From: Asticcacaulis sp. AC460 | GTDB lineage: Bacteria > Pseudomonadota > Alphaproteobacteria > Caulobacterales > Caulobacteraceae | Direction: 5' to 3' | Length of the DNA stretch: 64,000 nt | Assembly (NCBI RefSeq): GCF_000495795.1 | Contig: NZ_AWGD01000002.1 | Location: 79,029-143,028 of the forward strand | Shown here: piece by piece, positions 58,252 to 64,000 of the stretch | How positions within the stretch are numbered: the stretch's first letter is position 1 | Layout: every line of letters begins with the position of its first letter | Translations under genes and position numbers: made by a program | Notes under the pieces: model-generated | Seen by the model: only the letters and a program-made list of their open reading frames with translations | Database searches by the model: none | What the model was told of the DNA's origin: nothing

Positions 58252-60750
58252 TTAGGGTGTTGTCAGGGTTGGGGCTTTCAGGATGCCGGACGGCAGGGGT
58301 TTCAGGTTACCCATGCCCTGAGGCTGGAAACGGTCGCCGTACCTGGCTTTGAGGGCAGCGTAGTCGGTCGGCGGGCGGCTGGACAACAGGTTAACGGCGG
58401 TGTTGGCGACCCGGATTTCGAGGCGGTTGGTGCCGGGTTTGAGGTAGTCCTTCAGGTTGATCGTGAAGGGGGCCGTCCAGACCGCGCCGGCGCGGACACC
58501 GTTGACATAGACTTCCGCCGCGTCGCGGACGGGGGCGGAAAAATCCGCCCGCATGCCTGCCGCCTGTTTGACGGGCGGCAGTGCTTCGCCTTCGCCGAAA
58601 TCAAGGACGGTCAGGCCGGCTTTCAAGTCGGCTTCGGACACTTCCAGTTTCGCCGAATAGATAGCCACGCCGGAGAAATGTTCGTCGGGCCACGACGGGA
58701 ATGTATTGATAGGTAAAGAGTTTATCTGCCAACCGGTCAGGTCGCGGCGCTGAGGCTTGGGTTTGGTGATGGCCGAAAGCGCGTCGGCGCCGAAGACGAA
58801 GACCTGCGATTCATAGGGCGCCAGGGTAACGGGTGTGCCATCCCAGGCTTGCGCAGTGCCGAGACGGGCATCCCACACCTGGGCTGGGCCCTGGCCGTCG
58901 CGGAAAACCAGCGGCAGGGTGACGGCGGCGTTGGTGGTGTTGGCGACGAAGTAGGCGTCACCTTGCGGAAGTTTCCGATGGACGAAGCCGATGCCCGGTT
59001 GCAGACCTGAGAGGTCTGGAGTCGTTTGGTTTATAAGGGTTTGGCCGAGGGTGGCTTCGGTCGTGACGGACAGCTTGGCGCTGATGGCGCGGACGGTGGC
59101 GGAATCGGGATTGAGCAGGCCCGGCGCCGTCTCCGGAAGGCGGTCGACAGCGATAACGATACCGCCGGCTTGCCTGTAGGCTTCGATACGGCGGTAGGTT
59201 TCTGGCTCAATACGAGTGACCCTGGGAAGGATCAAGACCTTGTAGTTTATGCCTTTTGCGGCGATCGACCCGCCGTCGACATAGTCGAAGTTGAAGCCGG
59301 CATCGAGGATCTGGGCCGTCAGTTCGGGGATGATGTAAGCGTCCATCTGGGCGTTGACGGTGGCCTTGCCCGGCGTGATGCCAGCGAAGGCGTCCTCGGT
59401 CGGGATGTAGATGGCCACGTCGGCGACGGGATCGCCCTGGCGCAGCAGCCAGCTCATGCGCTGGAGGTACAGGTTGACGTCCGGCATGACCGTCCACCAC
59501 GGGTTATGGTCGTTGAACACGGCGGCGGCGTAGAAGGCCCAGCCGGGTTCTTCCGCCGAGGGCGGGGAATAGGGCCAGCCGTGGGCGATGAACTGGTTAA
59601 CCCCTTGAAGCATAAGGGCATCCGCTTCGGCCTTGATGTCCAGGGGTGTCGCCTGGAAGGCGCCGGCATGGAGCCAGGTCCAGCTCTCGGCGGAGGTTAC
59701 TGGGTTACCGTAGAGGTGGTTGGCGGAACTGGCCCAGCGGGTACTGGTGAATTGCCGCCAGTGGGCGCCCTCGCCTTCCGCCAGGTCGACCAGGCGGTTC
59801 GACGACAGGGTCACCGGCGGAAAACCGTAGGTTTGCGAGCGGAATTTGGTGTTGTGCTTTTCCGCCCACACCCGCAGCGGGGTCAGGTAGCGCTCTTCGG
59901 TCAGTTCCGAGAGGGTCAGGCCCCAGTCATGACGCACCGCCGCCGAAGTTCGCGTTTCCGCGAAGAGTTCGAGCAAATGGGGCTTCAAATCATAACCTCT
60001 GCGATTCCGGAATTCCGGAAGCACATCGCCGGTCCAGTCGGCATTGTAGACTTCCAGGCTGTCGCTGAAGATGGCATGGGGCGGGTGGTCGCCGAAGGCG
60101 GTCAGCAGCGGTTCGCCGACCTTCGTCAGATGGGTCTGGACGGCGGCCGCGTTCATGTGGTCGAGGACGTGACCTTCGGCGCCGACGGCCGGGCGTTTGA
60201 CCTGCTGACCGGTCGGGCTCTGGAGGACGACGAACAGTCTGGCATCGGTCGGCGGGGTTTCGTCGAGCAGGGCGGCGGTGGCCATGTCCGGACCGGCGAA
60301 GACGGCAATGATGCGCTCGCCCGGCGCCAGGGCCGGCAGGGCCGAACCCGGATCAAGGTTGAGGAGGCGCAGGCGCGACGAAGCCAGGTCGGCGGTGATG
60401 TGCGGCCCGCCGAACGGCCAGCCCGAACCCAGGGTCAGGTCGACCCGCATCCCTTCGGCGCGGCCGGTGTCGTTGGCCAGGCGCAGGCTGCTGAGAAAGT
60501 CATCGGACAGGTAGGTCGTGTTGCCGTCGAGTTCGAGCGGGTAGACCGGCTGGATCTCGAAGCCGCCGAAACCGCCGGCCTTCATGGCCTTGATCTCGCG
60601 GACCAGTTCGGCGTCCTCGACCTTCGGGCCGAACCACCACCACCGCACCATCGGCCGCGTTTCGGCCGGCGGGTGGACAAAGTCTTCAAACGTATCCGCG
60701 GCAGCGGGTCCGGCCATAAGGGTCGCGAGCATGGCGATAAGCGCTTTCAT
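58252..60750 (-). CDS. Exported glycosyl hydrolase, GH106-like (alpha-L-rhamnosidase type)
   Basis: 832 residues from ATG 60750 with GAGG upstream. A short signal peptide ends GPAAA. The opening PMVRWWWFGPKVEDAELVREI and GGFGGFEIQPVY, followed by LTLGSGWPFGGP, match the GH106 family and related unclassified glycosyl hydrolases; the C-terminal galactose-binding-like part (EVYVNGVRAGAVWTAPFTINL, LEIRVANT) is typical. It probably removes rhamnose from rhamnogalacturonan fragments. One base separates it from the upstream GH28 gene stop, so they act together. Confidence 0.85.
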   Translation of the reverse strand: MKALIAMLATLMAGPAAADTFEDFVHPPAETRPMVRWWWFGPKVEDAELVREIKAMKAGGFGGFEIQPVYPLELDGNTTYLSDDFLSSLRLANDTGRAEGMRVDLTLGSGWPFGGPHITADLASSRLRLLNLDPGSALPALAPGERIIAVFAGPDMATAALLDETPPTDARLFVVLQSPTGQQVKRPAVGAEGHVLDHMNAAAVQTHLTKVGEPLLTAFGDHPPHAIFSDSLEVYNADWTGDVLPEFRNRRGYDLKPHLLELFAETRTSAAVRHDWGLTLSELTEERYLTPLRVWAEKHNTKFRSQTYGFPPVTLSSNRLVDLAEGEGAHWRQFTSTRWASSANHLYGNPVTSAESWTWLHAGAFQATPLDIKAEADALMLQGVNQFIAHGWPYSPPSAEEPGWAFYAAAVFNDHNPWWTVMPDVNLYLQRMSWLLRQGDPVADVAIYIPTEDAFAGITPGKATVNAQMDAYIIPELTAQILDAGFNFDYVDGGSIAAKGINYKVLILPRVTRIEPETYRRIEAYRQAGGIVIAVDRLPETAPGLLNPDSATVRAISAKLSVTTEATLGQTLINQTTPDLSGLQPGIGFVHRKLPQGDAYFVANTTNAAVTLPLVFRDGQGPAQVWDARLGTAQAWDGTPVTLAPYESQVFVFGADALSAITKPKPQRRDLTGWQINSLPINTFPSWPDEHFSGVAIYSAKLEVSEADLKAGLTVLDFGEGEALPPVKQAAGMRADFSAPVRDAAEVYVNGVRAGAVWTAPFTINLKDYLKPGTNRLEIRVANTAVNLLSSRPPTDYAALKARYGDRFQPQGMGNLKPLPSGILKAPTLTTP

Positions 60751-60751
60751 C

Positions 60752-62149
60752 TCAGGCCTCGTGGGTGAAGGCTTCGACATTCTGCGTCGTCACCGGGTCT
60801 TCGAGAAGGGTTTGTACCTGGATGTCCCGCAGCGAGACGTTTTTGACCGGCATTTCGGCTTCGGCGGTGATGCGGCACAGGAATTTGGCTTCGTCGACGC
60901 GGACATGTCTGACGTGCAGGCCTTCGATCGGGGTCAGTTTGCGGACATAGGTCGGGGTCAGGGTGCGCCATTGGTACAGGACGTCGGTTTCGACGCAGAG
61001 GACGCCGCCGGCGATTTTGGTGGCGCTGACATTGGACAGGTGGATGTTTTTGACATAGCCGCCACGGCGTTCGTTGGTCTTGACGAAGAGGATGTTGTTG
61101 ACCGGCACGGCCCAGCCGTCGGCACCCTTGCCGTCGCCGGTGAAGTGGCAGTTGTCGACGAAGACGTTCTCGATGCCGGCCGACAGTTCGCTGCCGATGG
61201 CCATGAGCTGGTGCCCGTTCAGGACGCGGCAGTCGCGCATGACGATGTTGCGGGCCGGCGTGTTGAGCCGCCAGGCATCCATATCCCGGCCCGACTTGAC
61301 CGAGACGGCATCGTCGCCCTGGTCGAAGGTGCAGTCCTCGATCAGGACGTTCTGGCTCATTTCGGGGTCGACGCCGTCATTGTTGTGGCCATGGGCGCGG
61401 ACCTTGACCCGGCGGATGACCACGTCGCGGCAGAGGAAGGGGTGCAGCACCCAGAAGGGGCTGTCTTCGATGGTGATGTCTTCGACCAGGACGTTGCGGC
61501 AGCGGTTGAACTGGACGAAGTGCGGCCGCAGGTGGTTGTCGCCGACGGCCATGTTGCGGTCGGCGACGGGGACGTTTTTGAAGGCCATGTGGTAGAGGGC
61601 GACCAGGGCGTCCATGTGCGGCTTGGGCCGTTTGTACCATTCCTTCCAAACGTCGAGTTTGGCCTGGAGGCGGCCTTCGCCGGTGAGGGCGATGTGGGTG
61701 CAATCGTAGGCATAGACCAGGGGCGAGTAGTTGAAGCACTCTATGCCTTCCCATGAGGTCTGGACCGCCGGCAGGTAGTCCTCGGGCTTTTCGGAGAACA
61801 GCAGGGTCGCGCCCCTGGCCAGGTGGAGGTTGACATGGCTTTTGAGGTGGACCGGACCGGTCGGCCAGATCCCGCCCGGGACGATGACCGTGCCGCAGCC
61901 GGATGTATGGGCGGCGTGGATGGCGGCGGCCAGGGCGGCGGAGGTTTTGGTTTGGTCGCTTTGGTCGGCGCCGAAGTCGGTGATCAGGAAGGGCCGGGCG
62001 TGGGCAAAGTCCGGCACGGTGATCGACGGCATGTCGAACGGGGCCGCAGCGCGGACCGTGCGGGTCTTGAGGAGGGTGGCGCAGGCGGCGAGCCAGGGTG
62101 TCGCCAGGACGGCACCAAGTACGGTCCGACGGGGTAGAAGCAAAGACAT
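60752..62149 (-). CDS. Exported GH28-family polygalacturonase-like protein
   Basis: 465 residues. Twin-arginine-like LLPRRTVLG and a lipobox LAAC open the protein. The parallel beta-helix has GH28 active-site features: N257-D258-G (HNNDGVDPE), D279-D280 (GDDAVSVKSG) and the H313 position (NGHQLMAIGSE; glutamine replaces the usual glycine after His). GH28 enzymes hydrolyse galacturonic-acid linkages in pectin. It forms an operon with the GH106-like gene. Confidence 0.9.
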   Translation of the reverse strand: MSLLLPRRTVLGAVLATPWLAACATLLKTRTVRAAAPFDMPSITVPDFAHARPFLITDFGADQSDQTKTSAALAAAIHAAHTSGCGTVIVPGGIWPTGPVHLKSHVNLHLARGATLLFSEKPEDYLPAVQTSWEGIECFNYSPLVYAYDCTHIALTGEGRLQAKLDVWKEWYKRPKPHMDALVALYHMAFKNVPVADRNMAVGDNHLRPHFVQFNRCRNVLVEDITIEDSPFWVLHPFLCRDVVIRRVKVRAHGHNNDGVDPEMSQNVLIEDCTFDQGDDAVSVKSGRDMDAWRLNTPARNIVMRDCRVLNGHQLMAIGSELSAGIENVFVDNCHFTGDGKGADGWAVPVNNILFVKTNERRGGYVKNIHLSNVSATKIAGGVLCVETDVLYQWRTLTPTYVRKLTPIEGLHVRHVRVDEAKFLCRITAEAEMPVKNVSLRDIQVQTLLEDPVTTQNVEAFTHEA

Positions 62150-62174
62150 GGCGCACCTTGAGCTAGGTTGGAAC

Positions 62175-62335
62175 TTACTTCGCCTCCCCTATTTATGGGG
62201 GAGCGGGGCGGCCCGTGCCGTGGCACCGAGTGTAACGAGGTGACGGAAGGGCCATTCCACTGACGGTAACACCCCGCCCACCGCTTCGCGGTCCCCCCTC
62301 CCCGCAAGCAGGGAGGGCAAAGTCACTTGAGCTTC
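62175..62335. repeat. Paired CTCCCC/GGGGAG hairpin repeats between divergent genes
   Basis: CTCCCCTATTTATGGGGGAG near 62178 and a second hairpin CTCCCCGCAAGCAGGGAG near 62307, in opposite arrangement around a GC-rich middle. Related to the repeats at 106-185 and 34766-34845. The remaining upstream sequence (62340-62448) is AT-richer and carries the promoter of the DUF1080 gene, but no motif there is convincing enough to name. Confidence 0.55.
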
Positions 62336-62448
62336 CGCGTAGCTTAGCTTCATTTTTGATCAATATCGAGCAATATTTGTCAAAACTTTGCGACTTGACT
62401 TTGAGCGGGGGCGGATGCGTTTCTGGAGTCAATGATAAGGAGGTCACC

Positions 62449-63222
62449 ATGAAAGCCGCGATCCTGATGAGTCTGATGTTGATCGCCCCTGTTGCCGCTT
62501 CGGCGGCGGAAGCGCCGTGGGAGCCGATCTTCGACGGCAAGACGCTGGACGGGTGGACGCCGAACCTGGTCGGGCAAAAGGTCGGTGACGACCCGCTGAA
62601 GACCTATGTGGTTGAGGACGGGAACTTGCGGGTATCCTATGCCCATTACGACAACCGGTTCGCCGGGCAGTACGGCCATATCTTCTGGAAGGAGCCGCTG
62701 AAGGCCTTTCGGCTGCGCTTCGAGTACCGCATCTATGGTGACCCGTTGCCGGACATCAAGGTGTGGGAGGTCAGCAATTCCGGCGTGATGTTCCACGCCC
62801 AGACGCCGCAGACCATGCGGCGCGACCAGGGCTTTCCGGTCAGCCTGGAGTTCCAGATCCTGGGCGTGCCGCGGCCGCAACAGGAGCCGAGCGGCAATCT
62901 GTGCACGCCCGGCACGACGATTGTGATCGACGGCAAGCGCGACCTGCGCCACTGTATTTTGTCGTCATCGCCGCTGCTGCCGGTGGGGCAATGGGAGCGG
63001 GGCGAGATCGAGGTGCTGTCCAATGGTGAGATCACGCACTTTATCAATGGCGAGGCGGTGCTGCGGTATTCGGCGCCGGAGTTGGACCCGGCGGACAAGG
63101 ATGCAGCGGTGCTGATCGCCGCGGCCGGCGGCGCGGTGAAGCTGGAGCAGGGCTATATTGCGCTGCAGGCCGAAGGCCAGCCGATCGAATTCCGCAAGAT
63201 CGAGGTCCAGAGGTTGGATTGA
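62449..63222 (+). CDS. Exported DUF1080 (3-keto-disaccharide hydrolase-type) protein
   Basis: 257 residues from ATG 62449, preceded by a perfect AAGGAGGT at 5 bases. A signal peptide ends VAASAAE. The jelly-roll DUF1080 domain starts with PIFDGKTLDGWTP and ends with GYIALQAEGQPIEFRKIEVQRL. Recent work links such proteins to hydrolysis of 3-keto-glycosides, often with AP-endonuclease-2-like TIM barrels such as the one at 8482-9408. Divergent from the pectin enzyme operon. Confidence 0.92.
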   Translation: MKAAILMSLMLIAPVAASAAEAPWEPIFDGKTLDGWTPNLVGQKVGDDPLKTYVVEDGNLRVSYAHYDNRFAGQYGHIFWKEPLKAFRLRFEYRIYGDPLPDIKVWEVSNSGVMFHAQTPQTMRRDQGFPVSLEFQILGVPRPQQEPSGNLCTPGTTIVIDGKRDLRHCILSSSPLLPVGQWERGEIEVLSNGEITHFINGEAVLRYSAPELDPADKDAAVLIAAAGGAVKLEQGYIALQAEGQPIEFRKIEVQRLD

Positions 63223-63244
63223 TCGGATTGTCCCTACTCGCACC

Positions 63245-63275
63245 GGCAACTGTCAAGTTTTCCTTGACAGTTGCC
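63245..63275. terminator. Perfect 13-bp hairpin after the DUF1080 gene
   Basis: GGCAACTGTCAAG at 63245-63257 pairs with 63263-63275 around a TTTTC loop, 22 bases after the stop codon. No U-tract follows. It is at the point where base composition drops. Confidence 0.5.
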
Positions 63276-63583
63276 CATTTACGAGTTGCCCCCCTAATGT
63301 CTCTGCCCGCTTTTTTGTCCTTTTGAACTATTGAGCGTAACTCAACAGTTGCGTCGTTTTGACGACATTTGGTTTTGGGGATTCGTATGGCGTCACCGAA
63401 ACAAACTTGAACAAACTTGGAGACGCCCTGATGGTTGCACTCTCTATAACTCCCGTTTATGGTGAATTTCAAAGGCGGGGCGGGGCGGTATCATTCCGCA
63501 ATCAGACAATTTATCAGACCGGTTTGCCTTCACCCGGTGAGTGTCTTAACGAATAATTATATTGTCTCTTGGGTCGCCACATT
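63276..63583. other. AT-richer intergenic region at the accessory border
   Basis: About 310 bases with a visibly lower GC content than the rest of the window. It contains T-runs (CTTTTTTGTCC), an ACAAACTTGAACAAACTTGGA direct repeat near 63402 and a GGCGGGGCGGGGCGG stretch near 63475. A 65-codon frame at 63359-63556 has no support. It presumably holds the promoter of the last gene. Confidence 0.5.
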
Positions 63584-64000
63584 ATGAAGCCATTAGATGC
63601 GCTGAAGCGTTTTTTCCGCCCTACGGACGCAACTATTGCATTGCCGGGAAGCCCCTTCATCGTCATTGACCGCCAACAAGCCGTTAAGAATCTGGGTTTG
63701 GAAGAGCGGGCGAAAAGCAATGGCGCATCTAATTATCCGCCTGCTGATGCGGAAAGCTTTGACGATGTTGAAGCCGAGGTAGTTGCCGAAATGGCTGAGC
63801 ATACCAACCGCGCACAAATGGACGCATTGGCAAGCCATCGCGTGTACGCAGAACGACTAGCAGAACTATCTTTACTTCGTGAATTGTCCACCATCACGGG
63901 GGCGAGTGAACAGGCTTTGGGGGATTTTCAAGCCACAATAATTGATCGCAAGGGCAGACTTTCGCTAGCAAAGGATGAGATTAGCGAATCCTATGGCGAA
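63584..64000 (+). CDS. Unknown protein, cut by the window end
   Basis: 139 codons are open from ATG 63584 to the last base with no stop. The product begins MKPLDALKRFFRPTDATIAL and continues with a Glu/Ala-rich helical stretch (FDDVEAEVVAEMAEH, YAERLAELSLLRELSTITG). There is no signal peptide or membrane segment so far. The codon usage and lower GC differ from the neighbours, suggesting horizontal transfer. I do not recognise a family. Confidence 0.65.
   Translation, partial: MKPLDALKRFFRPTDATIALPGSPFIVIDRQQAVKNLGLEERAKSNGASNYPPADAESFDDVEAEVVAEMAEHTNRAQMDALASHRVYAERLAELSLLRELSTITGASEQALGDFQATIIDRKGRLSLAKDEISESYGE

Noticed and set aside
63245..63275. Hairpin considered as an attachment site of an integrated element
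   Set aside because: No second copy of the arm, no integrase and no tRNA gene are visible in the window; it is listed only as a stem-loop.
63359..63556. 65-codon frame after the DUF1080 gene
   Set aside because: Non-ATG start, no ribosome binding site and no recognisable product; treated as intergenic.

Overview
The window is high-GC bacterial DNA with dense genes, many ATGA overlaps between neighbouring genes and very few non-coding gaps. The gene set (long multi-receiver hybrid histidine kinases, YebC, EttA, a DHA2 drug exporter, a CzcCBA-type metal efflux operon, GH3/GH28/GH106-type plant-polysaccharide enzymes) fits an alphaproteobacterium, most likely one of the Caulobacterales such as Asticcacaulis or Brevundimonas. 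That placement is inference; there is no rRNA or tRNA gene in the window to settle it.

Layout. 1-1190: a repeat and a bile-acid:sodium-symporter-like membrane protein. 1321-8403: a sensory cluster of CHASE3/GAF hybrid kinase, CheR, CheB, a REC-HK-REC kinase and a lone receiver; the first four genes overlap and CheA, CheW and chemoreceptors are absent. 8410-14421: a Tat/lipobox sugar isomerase-like protein behind a promoter with a LacI-type operator, an old-yellow-enzyme reductase, EttA, a YCII protein beside a decayed WYL regulator, and a free-methionine-sulfoxide reductase. 14742-17695: a Sel1 lipoprotein and a secreted beta-helix protein. 18156-23540: housekeeping genes (yebC, a YmdB-like phosphoesterase, 5-formyl-THF cyclo-ligase) and a large secreted ankyrin protein. 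23852-28156: ferredoxin, MFS exporter, GH3 beta-glucosidase. 28443-34255: czcABC-type efflux operon with a His-rich secreted protein. 34850-42744: ferredoxin-NADP reductase, then a translationally coupled operon of three exported proteases of different catalytic type (papain-like, caspase-like, trypsin-like), and an unknown secreted protein.

42804-49196: an orphan TPR-secretin lipoprotein divergent from a LuxR-type two-component system, a duplicated-domain secreted protein, hemerythrin and two small proteins. 49338-57147: a second kinase pair, led by a 1916-residue cytoplasmic poly-HAMP kinase encoded partly by seven 276-bp tandem repeats. It parallels the kinase pair at 1321-7815. 57285-58198: two DUF5985-like membrane proteins with a winged-helix protein. 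58252-63222: pectin/rhamnogalacturonan enzymes and a DUF1080 protein. From about 63230 the DNA becomes AT-richer and ends in a cut-off unknown gene, probably the edge of an accessory region.

The most unusual elements are the three-protease operon, the paired paralogous kinase modules (one with CheR/CheB inserted), the poly-HAMP array, and several families of long intergenic palindromes, two of which overlap stop codons of convergent genes.
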